41,947 nucleotides of DNA from Oscillibacter sp. ER4 (GCF_000765235.1 NZ_JPJG01000060.1:1-41947), one strand, 5' to 3'. Positions 1 through 6,219 are shown, counted from the stretch's first letter. Numbers and translations are program-made. The notes: a model not told the origin generated them from the letters alone.

Positions 1-7
1 GGCCTCC

Positions 8-26
8 ATATACCAATTAACCATAA
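8..26. other. Left half of putative serine-integrase attachment site
   Basis: The 19 bases ATATACCAATTAACCATAA match the reverse complement of 41924-41942 at 15 of 19 positions. Both copies lie a few bases from a terminal GGCC (1-4 and 41944-41947). If the window is circularised, the two arms face each other across a short centre, the usual layout of a serine-integrase attP of about 45-50 bp. The integrase stop codon lies 12 bases inside. The exact crossover dinucleotide cannot be told from one window. Confidence 0.55.
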
Positions 27-37
27 AATGAGCACGA

Positions 38-1498
38 TTAAAGGACGAGGCGGTAGTGGATGGTGAGGGTGTTGGCGGCTTTGTTCCAGGTGATATTGTC
101 GGCGACGCTGCGGACGGCGGCGTTCTTTTCGGCAACGGTGGTGTCGGGGGATTCCAGCGTTTTGACGACGGCGCGGAGAGCGGAGCGCAGCAGCTTCGGA
201 TCGGCGGCGGCCCGGTCCTCTTTCTGCATAGCGGCGATCTGCGCGTCGAGATCGGCGATGCGCTTCTGCACGGCGGCCTTGCTGGCCTTGTACTCTTCGA
301 CGGTATCGGCGCCGGTGAGGTAAGCGTCGCGCAGGCGGTCGAGCATGCGGACGGCGGAATCGCGCGCGGCCTCGACGGCAGATAGGGAAGATGCGGAGCC
401 GTCGCTGGAACGGACCACATCGAAGGTCAGAGACGAACCGCGGGCGGCGTCCTCCCGCAGGCGGGAGATCAGTGCAGCCTCCAGCGCGTCGCGGCGCACC
501 GTCTGCCGGACGCGGCAGGAGCCACGCACGTAATTGTTGCAAGCCATATAATCCGGCGTATTCACGATGAGGCCACCGCCGCAGGCGGCACAGCGGACAA
601 GGCCGGAGATCCAATGCTTCTGCGTTCCGGACGCGCGGGCATAGCGCGGGTACAAAAGCTTCTGCTCGTCGATGCGGCGCTGAACGGCATTGAAAGTCTC
701 TTCGTCGATCAGCGGCTCGTGCTTGCCGTCAACGAGAACGACATTCTCATTTGCAAAGTCGCGGCGGGTGCGGCCGGCCGGATTCCAGCGCAGCTTGCCG
801 ATATAGACGGGGTTGCGCAGGATATATTCGATGGTCCGGTTTTCAAACCTGCCGCCGCGGTGCGTGCGCTGGCCGCATTCGTTCATCCAGCGCGCGAGCG
901 GAAAGCAGCCTTCGCCAGCGAGGTAGCGGCGGAACAGCTCTTTCACAAAGCCATCCTCGGGCGGCTTCGGCACGAAAACGTGATCCTCGATGCCGTAGCC
1001 ATACGGCGGATTGCTCTGCACCTCGCCGCGGCGGTGCTTTTCCTCCATACCGCGCTTGACCTCCTGGGCAAGGTTGATGCTGTAGTATTCGTCCATCGCC
1101 TCGATGAGCGCTTCGGTAATGAGGCCCATGCCGCCCTCGGCCACAGGCTCGGAAATGGAGATGACATCAATGCCGAGCTGCTTGCGCAGGATCGACTTAT
1201 ACATGACCGCATCATCGCGGTTGCGGGCAAAGCGCGAAAACTTCCAGAGCAGGATCGCGTCGAAAGGCTTCGGCTTCGTCTTGGCGACGCCGATCATGCG
1301 GCGGAATTCGTCACGCTTTTTCACGCCGCGGCCGGAAATGCCCTCGTCCATGAAGACGAATTCATCCGGCACGATATAGCCATTACGAGAGGCCCACTTG
1401 CGGATCTCGACAAGCTGCGAGGCGGGGGAGAGCTCCACCTGGTCATCGGTGGAGACGCGGATATAGGCCGCGGCGATGCGAAGATCAATAGTTGTCAT
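38..1498 (-). CDS. int: Large serine recombinase (phage integrase)
   Basis: A 486-aa large serine recombinase that would catalyse attP x attB integration and, with a directionality factor, excision. The N-terminal resolvase domain opens with AAAYIRVSTDDQ, in which the Ser of YIRVS is the expected nucleophile, and contains DEGISGRGVKK and LLWKFSRFARN with catalytic-type arginines. A Recombinase domain follows (about 160-300: PPYGYG, RTIEYILRNPVYIGKLRW). A zinc ribbon comes next (about 300-335, CAACGG then CNNYVRGSC), and then a C-terminal coiled coil. The length is normal for the family. The start at 1498 has GAAAGG upstream. It is the last gene of the leftward lysogeny cluster, and its stop is 12 bases from the putative attachment arm. 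Family assignment is firm; the attB target is unknown. Confidence 0.96.
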   Translation of the reverse strand: MTTIDLRIAAAYIRVSTDDQVELSPASQLVEIRKWASRNGYIVPDEFVFMDEGISGRGVKKRDEFRRMIGVAKTKPKPFDAILLWKFSRFARNRDDAVMYKSILRKQLGIDVISISEPVAEGGMGLITEALIEAMDEYYSINLAQEVKRGMEEKHRRGEVQSNPPYGYGIEDHVFVPKPPEDGFVKELFRRYLAGEGCFPLARWMNECGQRTHRGGRFENRTIEYILRNPVYIGKLRWNPAGRTRRDFANENVVLVDGKHEPLIDEETFNAVQRRIDEQKLLYPRYARASGTQKHWISGLVRCAACGGGLIVNTPDYMACNNYVRGSCRVRQTVRRDALEAALISRLREDAARGSSLTFDVVRSSDGSASSLSAVEAARDSAVRMLDRLRDAYLTGADTVEEYKASKAAVQKRIADLDAQIAAMQKEDRAAADPKLLRSALRAVVKTLESPDTTVAEKNAAVRSVADNITWNKAANTLTIHYRLVL

Positions 1499-1520
1499 TA
1501 CAATAACCTTTCATTATGGA

Positions 1521-1557
1521 AATGCAGCCTGCCGCACATGCGGAGGCTGCATTTTTT
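1521..1557. terminator. Strong hairpin between integrase and upstream lysogeny genes
   Basis: AATGCAGCCT (1521-1530) pairs perfectly with AGGCTGCATT (1544-1553), with a further inner CCGCA/TGCGG stem. Six T follow on the plus strand, making a classical intrinsic terminator for plus-strand transcription antisense to the integrase. On the minus strand only a short T run follows, so termination of the leftward operon before the integrase would be partial. Confidence 0.6.
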
Positions 1558-1558
1558 A

Positions 1559-1768
1559 TCAATTGGCGGAACCATCAAAAATCGCGCCCAGCTTTTCGGC
1601 GAGCGCCTTTGCGACAGGGGCAGGCAGGACAAACGCGCCAACACATTCATCCGTTACGATCATATCGCCGGCATCCGAATAAGCCGGGGCATTCTGCGTC
1701 AGGTGCAGGACCGCTTCTGTTTGCTCATCGTTAAGTGCGATGCGAAAGCCATTTGCGTAAACAACCAT
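1559..1768 (-). CDS. Small conserved-looking protein of unknown function (69 aa)
   Basis: Starts at the ATG preceded by GTGAGGATAACATA, 10 bases after the HigA-like stop, so it is probably co-transcribed with the toxin-antitoxin pair. The protein (MVVYANGFRIALNDEQTEAV...) is mixed alpha/beta, acidic, and has no transmembrane segment, zinc motif or HTH that I can see. An upstream extension is open but overlaps the antitoxin gene and has atypical, Arg/Pro-rich composition, so the shorter form is preferred. I do not recognise the family. It lies between a TA pair and the integrase, so a role in lysogen maintenance or integration control is possible but unproven. Confidence 0.6.
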   Translation of the reverse strand: MVVYANGFRIALNDEQTEAVLHLTQNAPAYSDAGDMIVTDECVGAFVLPAPVAKALAEKLGAIFDGSAN

Positions 1769-1778
1769 TATGTTATCC

Positions 1779-2183
1779 TCACATTTCCTTAAATTCGTCA
1801 AACTCGGTATAACCGCTGGATTCGCTGTAGCTCTGCGCCGACCAATTCTTTTTTGGAGAAAGGCAGACAACTTTTCCCTTCGAAAGATAAGGTACTTTGG
1901 CGGGGGTCGGCTTGATGGGCGACTGCATTTCAAGGCCGAGCTTTGAAGCAATATTTACCAGCGTCTCTAACGTAAAGTTCGTTTCACCATGTTCCCAACG
2001 GGAAACAAGACCCTGCGATACACCCATAAACTCGGCAAATTGCTTCTGGTTCATCCCCATCTCACGGCGCTTCATCACGATCTCTGCGCCAATCATTCCG
2101 CAAAGGACAGAATATTGAAGATTTTCGGCGGAAGCATCAGGCAGAATGGAATCGACAAAAGAATTAAATCCTGAATTGCTCAT
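1779..2183 (-). CDS. XRE-family antitoxin of a HigBA-like pair
   Basis: A 134-aa protein with a central helix-turn-helix of the XRE/Cro type: MKRREMGMNQKQFAEFMGVS, then QGLVSRWEHGETNFTLETL. Chosen start: ATG at 2183, which has AAGGAG 11 bases upstream and lies inside the toxin's last codons, so the genes overlap by about 20 bp (translational coupling). Toxin-first order and an HTH antitoxin are typical of HigBA-type systems. It should neutralise the upstream toxin and autorepress the operon through the palindrome at 2601-2620. The C-terminal tail after the HTH is Ser/Lys rich. A plain regulator is the alternative; the partner gene makes antitoxin more likely. Confidence 0.75.
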   Translation of the reverse strand: MSNSGFNSFVDSILPDASAENLQYSVLCGMIGAEIVMKRREMGMNQKQFAEFMGVSQGLVSRWEHGETNFTLETLVNIASKLGLEMQSPIKPTPAKVPYLSKGKVVCLSPKKNWSAQSYSESSGYTEFDEFKEM

Positions 2184-2586
2184 TATCAAAAAGGCTCCTT
2201 TCATAGTCGAGTCTTTCTTTGGCGGCGGGAATATAGGGCGTATAGTCAGAGGTTCGCTTGCCGCCGCGCTCAAAGAAAGCTGTCAACAGAACAGGTGTAT
2301 GATCCGGCAGGAAGGAATACAGAATGCGGAGGTTAAAATCCCGGCCGTCCAGATGCATGCTGTAAAGCTCGCTGTTTGAATGCTTCAACCGCTCGAAGCC
2401 GGGAAACAGGATCGCATTTCGACCCTGCGCGGCAAGAACACGGAGCTGCACGATCAATAAGGTAAAAAAGGTGCGCTCATATCCGCTCTTCGCTATGATG
2501 CCCGCAATCTCGCCGAAAAGACTTGCATGACATCGAAACGTCCCGAGATATTCCTCCAAATACGCCAAGATACTATCTCTGTTCAT
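2164..2586 (-). CDS. HigB/Gp49-like (RelE superfamily) toxin
   Basis: A 140-aa protein whose C-terminal half has the RelE/HigB pattern: NLRILYSFLPDHTPVLLTAF then FERGGKRTSDYTP and AAKERLDYE, i.e. RxLYxF strand, LLxxF strand, basic K/R and a final helix with A--R--DY. These proteins are usually ribosome-dependent mRNA interferases. The start at 2586 has AGGAAGG upstream. It is the first gene of its operon, with its own promoter (2608-2636) and operator. The N-terminal 70 residues are less typical than in minimal RelE toxins. Function by family; activity untested. Confidence 0.78.
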   Translation of the reverse strand: MNRDSILAYLEEYLGTFRCHASLFGEIAGIIAKSGYERTFFTLLIVQLRVLAAQGRNAILFPGFERLKHSNSELYSMHLDGRDFNLRILYSFLPDHTPVLLTAFFERGGKRTSDYTPYIPAAKERLDYERSLFDNEQFRI

Positions 2587-2600
2587 GAGTATATCCTTCC

Positions 2601-2620
2601 TGTGTATAAAATATTACACA
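2601..2620. promoter_or_regulatory. Palindromic operator of the toxin-antitoxin promoter
   Basis: TGTGTA-N8-TACACA is a perfect inverted repeat overlapping the minus-strand -10 box of the HigBA-like operon. It is the expected position for autorepression by the XRE antitoxin. Confidence 0.6.
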
Positions 2621-2636
2621 AAAGTAATAAAGTCAA
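2608..2636 (-). promoter_or_regulatory. Promoter of the toxin-antitoxin operon
   Basis: On the minus strand, TTGACT (2631-2636) and TATTTT (2608-2613) are separated by 17 bp, just upstream of the toxin start at 2586. Confidence 0.6.
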
Positions 2637-2675
2637 GAGAAACGGAAAATTATTTTCGACGGAAGTCGACGTGAA

Positions 2676-3056
2676 TCACGCGCCCGACTTTGCGGTAGGG
2701 GCGGGGGATAGACGGTATTCTTCCAGAGAATTAGCAAATTCCGCTTGCTGCAAAATGTAGCGTTGCCCGTCAGGATTCACACCGCGATAGAGAGCAAGAA
2801 GTTCATTCTCCTTCGGGGAAAGGCCGTCGACCTTCGGGTCGGCGGTTTTTTCTATCCCGCTGCCGTTAAGCAGATATTCAGGGCTCACCAAAAGGATTGA
2901 GGCCAGCGGGGCAAGAACATCCAAGGGCATTTTTTCAATATCGCCATTTTCGTATCTATAAATTGTAGAAGGAGAGCAGCCGAGCTTGTCGGCGACATAT
3001 TCCGCCGAGAAACCAAGTTGTTTTCGGCGGGACTTCATGCGTTCTCCGGTAGTCAT
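2676..3056 (-). CDS. XRE-family phage repressor (CI-like)
   Basis: A 126-aa protein with an N-terminal HTH: GERMKSRRKQLGFSAEYVAD then KLGCSPSTIYRYENGDIEKM. A short helical C-terminal part follows (LSPKENELLALYRGVNPDGQ). There is no LexA-like serine protease (no Ser/Lys dyad domain), so induction must be by another route, such as an antirepressor or competition with the Cro-like protein. The second of two close ATGs is chosen because GAGGTG sits 6 bases upstream of it. It is transcribed leftward, divergent from the Cro-like gene, with operators between them. It is almost certainly the lysogeny repressor of this phage. Confidence 0.85.
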   Translation of the reverse strand: MTTGERMKSRRKQLGFSAEYVADKLGCSPSTIYRYENGDIEKMPLDVLAPLASILLVSPEYLLNGSGIEKTADPKVDGLSPKENELLALYRGVNPDGQRYILQQAEFANSLEEYRLSPAPTAKSGA

Positions 3057-3075
3057 ATGCATCACCTCGGGGACT

Positions 3076-3104
3076 ATAATAATCGCAAATTTGCAAAAAC
3101 GCAA
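3076..3104 (-). promoter_or_regulatory. Leftward repressor promoter
   Basis: Minus-strand TTGCGT (3099-3104) and TATTAT (3076-3081) are 17 bp apart. Operator O1 fills the spacer, so the repressor would control its own synthesis. Confidence 0.5.
3082..3097. promoter_or_regulatory. Operator O1 (repressor/Cro site)
   Basis: ATCGC-AAATTT-GCAAA fits YTYGC-N6-GCRAR imperfectly. It lies between the -35 and -10 of the leftward promoter. Confidence 0.5.
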
Positions 3105-3111
3105 GCATAAA

Positions 3112-3127
3112 TTTGCGAAAATGCGAA
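3112..3127. promoter_or_regulatory. Operator O2 (repressor/Cro site)
   Basis: TTTGC-GAAAAT-GCGAA, matching YTYGC-N6-GCRAR at all ten half-site positions. It lies between the two divergent promoters. Confidence 0.6.
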
Positions 3128-3135
3128 AATAATGC

Positions 3136-3164
3136 TTGACTTGCGGAAATGCGAGTGGTATAAA
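3136..3164 (+). promoter_or_regulatory. Rightward early promoter
   Basis: TTGACT (3136-3141) and TATAAA (3159-3164) with a 17-bp spacer that contains operator O3. It drives the Cro-like gene and probably the whole early operon. Confidence 0.75.
3140..3155. promoter_or_regulatory. Operator O3
   Basis: CTTGC-GGAAAT-GCGAG, placed between the -35 and -10 of the rightward promoter, where bound repressor would block RNA polymerase. Confidence 0.65.
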
Positions 3165-3176
3165 AGAAAATAGAAA

Positions 3177-3192
3177 CTCGCATTTATGCAAG
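3177..3192. promoter_or_regulatory. Operator O4
   Basis: CTCGC-ATTTAT-GCAAG, in the 5' untranslated region of the Cro-like gene, just ahead of its ribosome binding site. Confidence 0.6.
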
Positions 3193-3207
3193 AAAGGAGT
3201 GCAAAGA

Positions 3208-3447
3208 ATGAAGACTAACGTCAAAGAGTTAGTGGATATGATGAAGTCAAAGGGCATCGGTGTGCCCGAATTGGCTCAGAAAATTGGGGTTGACGCCTCG
3301 ACGCTGTACAGGAAACTGGGGGCTGGTGGTGAGAAATTCACCATCGGCGAGGTCCATCGTATGATGGAAGCCATTCCGCTGTCGAACGAGGATGCCAACC
3401 GCATTTTTTTATCCATTAACTCGCATTATTGCGAGAAAGGAGCGTGA
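3208..3447 (+). CDS. Cro-like small XRE DNA-binding protein
   Basis: A 79-aa protein that is essentially one helix-turn-helix: GIGVPELAQKIGVDASTLYR followed by KLGAGGEKFTIGEV. It is the first gene rightward from the early promoter and is divergent from the repressor, which is the cro position. The start at 3208 has AGAAAGGAG upstream. Four related 16-bp operators lie upstream and a fifth, perfect one (3420-3435) lies within its last codons. Both regulators probably read the same operators. Confidence 0.8.
   Translation: MKTNVKELVDMMKSKGIGVPELAQKIGVDASTLYRKLGAGGEKFTIGEVHRMMEAIPLSNEDANRIFLSINSHYCEKGA
3420..3435. promoter_or_regulatory. Operator O5, perfect palindrome
   Basis: CTCGC-ATTATT-GCGAG, the only perfectly symmetric member of the set. 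It is located in the 3' end of the Cro-like gene and directly upstream of the AAAGGAG of the next gene. Binding could act as a roadblock or form a loop with O1-O4. Confidence 0.65.
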
Positions 3448-3452
3448 AGGGA

Positions 3453-3848
3453 ATGCAGCAATGGAAATTTGACCATCACGAGCTGCCGATGGTGCCGGGC
3501 GGATATCGCGCAGGCTTGACAAGCGGCATCGCAAAATATCTCGGCATCGACTTCGAGCTGGCCGGGAATGCACGGGAGAAAGCGATGCTGACCTATCCGG
3601 AGGCATTCTGCCGCCTTGTGCGCGCGTGCGCCGACGAGGCCCGCACCATGATGCACGAGGGCGTGGCGCCGTTTGATACGGCAATCGACCAGCTGGACAA
3701 GGAAAAGCCGAAAACCGGCACGAGGGTGACGATCTACGTTGAAGAATGCGGCGACAAGATCGTGTACCGCAGGAATATTACTAAGGACGCCGCCGAGAAG
3801 TTGATCGCGCAGCTATCAAAAAAGCGCAGCGGCCAGGAGGACGCCTGA
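3453..3848 (+). CDS. Early protein of unknown function (131 aa)
   Basis: Follows the Cro-like gene. Start at 3453, preceded by AAAGGAG and GAAGGG. The protein (MQQWKFDHHELPMVPGGYRA...) is mixed alpha/beta, with a central helical region rich in Ala/Glu/Arg (LVRACADEARTMMHEG) and a beta-like segment (GTRVTIYVEECGDKIVYRR). I do not recognise the family. Its 3' end doubles as the DNA template of a minus-strand terminator for the convergent gene at 3866-4030. Being second in the early operon and next to the switch, it could be an antirepressor or excision function, but nothing in the sequence proves this. Confidence 0.6.
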   Translation: MQQWKFDHHELPMVPGGYRAGLTSGIAKYLGIDFELAGNAREKAMLTYPEAFCRLVRACADEARTMMHEGVAPFDTAIDQLDKEKPKTGTRVTIYVEECGDKIVYRRNITKDAAEKLIAQLSKKRSGQEDA

Positions 3849-3855
3849 CCGCTGC
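3817..3855 (-). terminator. Minus-strand terminator of the first antisense cassette
   Basis: GCAGCGGCCAGG (3826-3837) pairs with CCTGACCGCTGC (3844-3855) with one G-U wobble. Read on the minus strand, it is followed by GC then TTTTTT. It lies in the 3' end of the plus-strand gene ending at 3848. Confidence 0.8.
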
Positions 3856-3865
3856 ACAAGAGGGA

Positions 3866-4030
3866 TTATGATTCCAAATCAGGGAAAAGCTGCTCCGCAA
3901 TGTTCGTCAGCTCGGGCGGAACGCCGCAATCCTGCAAGATCATACGGCGAATATCGTCCGAGCGAGTGCGCTCCCAGTCTTCCCAAATATCGGGATTCCA
4001 GGAAGCGACGGGCTTTAGAGAAGCATCCAC
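3866..4030 (-). CDS. Small acidic protein in a self-contained antisense cassette (moron 1)
   Basis: A 54-aa protein beginning at a GTG (4030). This start is chosen because the 15 bases before it (AAAGGGGGTGAAAAT) are identical to those before the ATG of the related cassette at 5083-5304. The product (DASLKPVASWNPDIWEDWER..., ending LTNIAEQLFPDLES) is acidic and Trp-rich, soluble, and of no family I recognise. It has its own promoter (4053-4082) and terminator (3817-3855) and faces against the early operon. That is the moron layout, so expression in the lysogen and a role in defence, counter-defence or host modulation is a reasonable guess only. Confidence 0.65.
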   Translation of the reverse strand: MDASLKPVASWNPDIWEDWERTRSDDIRRMILQDCGVPPELTNIAEQLFPDLES

Positions 4031-4052
4031 ATTTTCACCCCCTTTCGCCATT

Positions 4053-4082
4053 AGTATAGCACGGCGGCGAAGCGAGGGGCAA
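4053..4082 (-). promoter_or_regulatory. Cassette promoter 1 (shared design)
   Basis: Minus-strand TTGCCC (4077-4082), 18-bp spacer ending CGCCGCCGTGC, and TATACT (4053-4058). The -10 and the sequence on either side recur at 5327-5355 and, more loosely, at 6612-6641. Confidence 0.7.
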
Positions 4083-4223
4083 GAACCATGCAGAAGCACC
4101 GCGCAGGGGCGCGGCAAACGACAAGCAGGGCGGGAAGGCTTGCCGAAATTTCGATAGCAACAGTCAGCAAGCAACCTTTAAATTTGTCTTTTTTGCAACA
4201 CAAACAGCGAAGAGGTGAGAAAA

Positions 4224-4454
4224 GTGCCAATTAACTCAAAGAAGATCAAGGAAAGAATCAAAGAATTGGGGTTGACGCAGGGCGACGCAGCAAAAGCACT
4301 CGGCCTTGCGCAGTCAACAGCAAGTCAGAAAATCAACAACATCCGTTCCATGTCGGTTGACGAGGCAGAAAAACTCGCGGAACTACTCAAAATCGGAGAT
4401 CAGGATTTCTGCATCTATTTTTGCATGAGATCGGGGGAGGGGGAGGCAGTATGA
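4224..4454 (+). CDS. Second small XRE regulator of the early operon
   Basis: A 76-aa protein with an XRE helix-turn-helix: IKERIKELGLTQGDAAKALG then LAQSTASQKINNIRSMSVDE. The GTG at 4224 is chosen because GAGGTG lies 6 bases before it; the GTG within that same box (4215) would leave no ribosome binding site. The 3' end overlaps the next start by four bases (ATGA). It could be an early-to-late regulator or an additional antirepressor. Its recognition sites are not evident. Confidence 0.75.
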   Translation: MPINSKKIKERIKELGLTQGDAAKALGLAQSTASQKINNIRSMSVDEAEKLAELLKIGDQDFCIYFCMRSGEGEAV

Positions 4455-4684
4455 ACAAGATCAAAAAAGTAGAGCTGCGGCAGTTAGCGGTGAGAAACCC
4501 TATCGCGGCGGAACTGGCAAAAGCCACGGTCGAAACCGCCGCAAAGGTGGGTGCCAATGCAAACGAGCTGGATATCGCATGCGAGCTGGCGCGGGAAGTA
4601 TACCGAGACGCGCGCGACAACTCGGCGGAACGGCTCAGCGGGTACAAGCACAAAGCGCTCGCAATTCTGGACGAGATCACGTGA
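4451..4684 (+). CDS. Small helical early protein, unknown function (77 aa)
   Basis: Starts at the ATG overlapping the stop of the HTH gene, with GGGGGAGG upstream. Almost entirely helical and charged (NPIAAELAKATVETAAKVGA, then ELDIACELAREVYRDARDN). No motif or family recognised. It belongs to the early operon by spacing and translational coupling. Confidence 0.6.
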   Translation: MNKIKKVELRQLAVRNPIAAELAKATVETAAKVGANANELDIACELAREVYRDARDNSAERLSGYKHKALAILDEIT

Positions 4685-4700
4685 AAGGAGCGTGAAGCAG

Positions 4701-5012
4701 ATGCAGAGCGATAAAAATATCCCGCCCGATGTGCAGATCGAGCGGGATGCCGTAACGATCCGGTGCGGAGAGCGCGAGACCGTAGCGACAAAGGACGGAA
4801 TCAGGATCAGGGAGCGGCGCAAGAGCTACCCGGCCTTGAAAAGGCTGGTTAGATTGCTGAGTGCGAATTTCACAAACCCTGAAACGGTGCTTCGTCTGGA
4901 ATATGAAAGGGGCGACACAGATGCAAGTTTTGAAGATGGCGACGACGTGGGATGTTTACCACGGGGCGACGCCGGAGATCGAGGCGACAGTGCGCAGCGA
5001 GGAAGCCTTTGA
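4701..5012 (+). CDS. Early protein of unknown function (103 aa)
   Basis: Start at 4701 with GAAAGGAG upstream. The first 70 residues look like a folded small domain (DVQIERDAVTIRCGERETVA, then KDGIRIRERRKSYPALKRLV). The last 30 are Asp/Gly rich and overlap the next gene in another frame by 92 bp, which is unusually long for this operon. Either the overlap is real or the downstream start is later. No family recognised. Confidence 0.5.
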   Translation: MQSDKNIPPDVQIERDAVTIRCGERETVATKDGIRIRERRKSYPALKRLVRLLSANFTNPETVLRLEYERGDTDASFEDGDDVGCLPRGDAGDRGDSAQRGSL

Positions 5013-5103
5013 GGCGCTGCGACAAGCCATTAAAAAAATGAGCCGCCAGCGGGTCAGGCATGGCGGCTCGAGGATCGAGTATTCAATCAAGCTGGTCGGG
5101 TGA
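4921..5103 (+). CDS. Small basic protein of unknown function (60 aa)
   Basis: Starts at 4921 with AAAGGGG ten bases upstream. The protein (MQVLKMATTWDVYHGATPEI...) ends with a basic, beta-like tail (RVRHGGSRIEYSIKLVG). Its 3' part contains the hairpin and A-tract that, on the other strand, terminate the convergent cassette gene; the two coding regions overlap by 21 bp. No family recognised. Confidence 0.55.
   Translation: MQVLKMATTWDVYHGATPEIEATVRSEEAFEALRQAIKKMSRQRVRHGGSRIEYSIKLVG
5032..5069 (-). terminator. Minus-strand terminator of the second antisense cassette
   Basis: GAGCCGCCA (5040-5048) pairs perfectly with TGGCGGCTC (5061-5069). Read on the minus strand, the hairpin is followed by AT7. 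It is embedded in the plus-strand gene 4921-5103. Confidence 0.8.
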
Positions 5104-5304
5104 GAGGACATCAATGTCCTCGAAGTCATAGAAAACGCTGTGGTCGAGGACATCCAGCGCAGAGAAATTGATGCTGGATGGAATGGGATCGGCGGGGTCG
5201 GTGCGATCCTCTTCGAGGTATTCCAGTTCAACATACTTTGCGCCGGAATCCAGAACCTCTTTCGCCATCTGGAAGAGGTCGGATGTGCGAACGATATAGC
5301 CCAT
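5083..5304 (-). CDS. Small acidic protein in a self-contained antisense cassette (moron 2)
   Basis: A 73-aa, strongly acidic protein (GYIVRTSDLFQMAKEVLDSG, then VELEYLEEDRTDPADP). It is predicted soluble, with an N-terminal helix and a mixed acidic tail; no family recognised. Start ATG at 5304, with AAAGGGGGTGAAAAT directly before it, identical to cassette 1. It has its own promoter (5327-5355) and terminator (5032-5069), opposite to the early operon. The coding sequence is unrelated to that of cassette 1 although the upstream 40 bases match closely. So the regulatory shell has been reused around a different cargo. Small acidic moron proteins include DNA mimics and anti-defence proteins, but this is only a hint. 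Confidence 0.7.
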   Translation of the reverse strand: MGYIVRTSDLFQMAKEVLDSGAKYVELEYLEEDRTDPADPIPSSINFSALDVLDHSVFYDFEDIDVLSPDQLD

Positions 5305-5326
5305 ATTTTCACCCCCTTTCGCCGCC

Positions 5327-5355
5327 AGTATAGCACGGCGGCAGGGCGGTGGCAA
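5327..5355 (-). promoter_or_regulatory. Cassette promoter 2 (shared design)
   Basis: Minus-strand TTGCCA (5350-5355), 17-bp spacer ending TGCCGCCGTGC, and TATACT (5327-5332), followed by GGCG and the same AAAGGGGGTGAAAAT leader as cassette 1. Confidence 0.7.
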
Positions 5356-5403
5356 GCGGACATGCCGCGGCGGCATACATTCGAGGGAAAGGAGCGTGCA
5401 GGA

Positions 5404-5583
5404 ATGGGGAAGCGAAAACAGGAGCCGATCATCGTGAAAGCCTACGTCAAAACGGCGGACGGCGGAGAGGTGGACGTGGACACGCTCAGCGACGAGCAGC
5501 GCGAAAAGCTGGGGTCGTGGCTGCGCGTGACCTACCTCAATGAGCTGATGCGCGGCAAGGCAAAATTCTACATCAAGCAATAA
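5404..5583 (+). CDS. Small protein of unknown function (59 aa)
   Basis: ATG at 5404 with GAAAGGAG upstream. The protein is MGKRKQEPIIVKAYVKTADG, then EVDVDTLSDEQREKLGSWLR and a basic end. The pattern (short beta strand with the motif DGGEVDVDTLSDEQRE, then a helix) resembles small proteins common in Firmicutes prophages and conjugative elements, but I cannot name a function. Confidence 0.6.
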   Translation: MGKRKQEPIIVKAYVKTADGGEVDVDTLSDEQREKLGSWLRVTYLNELMRGKAKFYIKQ

Positions 5584-5623
5584 CACGCAAGGGAACCACC
5601 TTTGCAGAAATGAGGAACAACAA

Positions 5624-5890
5624 ATGAAAAAGAATCGCACAAGAGAAGAAAGAGCGCTGCGTTACGCGGCGGCGCTGCTGCGGCTGACGGTGCTGCTGTG
5701 GATCGCGGTGCTGCTGCTGTGCCTACTGGAACCGGGGTGCCTGGCGATGGACGCGGCGGGCGCGGCGGCGGAGACCGACCCGGCAGTCACGTGGCTGGCG
5801 GCGGTGGGCGCCGGTTGGCTGACGTGGCGCGGGATGGTGCTTGTCCTGAAGCTGGACGAGCCGAGGAGAAAGAGAGGGGTGCGCAGATGA
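5624..5890 (+). CDS. Small two-helix membrane protein (88 aa)
   Basis: Basic N-terminus followed by two hydrophobic segments: LLRLTVLLWIAVLLLCLLEP (about 18-38) and VTWLAAVGAGWLTWRGMVLV (about 54-75). The tail is basic (KLDEPRRKRGVRR), so both ends are probably cytoplasmic. It overlaps the next gene by four bases. Early expression and membrane location suggest superinfection exclusion or host-envelope interaction; this is inference. It is too far from the lysis genes to call a holin. Confidence 0.6.
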   Translation: MKKNRTREERALRYAAALLRLTVLLWIAVLLLCLLEPGCLAMDAAGAAAETDPAVTWLAAVGAGWLTWRGMVLVLKLDEPRRKRGVRR

Positions 5891-6219
5891 GCTATTTATC
5901 CTCGGGCGCGCGGCTGCTCGGCAACCTTGAGCACACGGCGGCGGAGCTGCTGGAAACGACGATGCAGGAGCGAGGGCGCGGCTTTGCGAGCGACAACGAG
6001 AGCTGGGCGGAGATCAAAGCCCATATTGAGCGCGCGAAGAAGACGACGGGCGACCTTGAAAAGGTCCACAAGGAGATGTGGGACGCCATCAAAGACCAGA
6101 ACGAGGACGCCTACGGGGCGCTGGCGAATGAGCTGACGCGCGCGGGCGCTGCGCTGGCGGCGGAATGGATGGTCGTCTCGGTGCTCGGCAAGATCGCCGT
6201 GGAGATGACGGGAGAGTGA
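5887..6219 (+). CDS. Helical early protein, unknown function (110 aa)
   Basis: ATG overlaps the upstream stop. Long amphipathic helices (HTAAELLETTMQERGRGFAS, AEIKAHIERAKKTTGDLEKV) and a slightly hydrophobic C-terminal segment (AALAAEWMVVSVLGKIAVEM). No known motif. Translational coupling to the small membrane protein suggests they act together. Confidence 0.6.
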   Translation: MSYLSSGARLLGNLEHTAAELLETTMQERGRGFASDNESWAEIKAHIERAKKTTGDLEKVHKEMWDAIKDQNEDAYGALANELTRAGAALAAEWMVVSVLGKIAVEMTGE

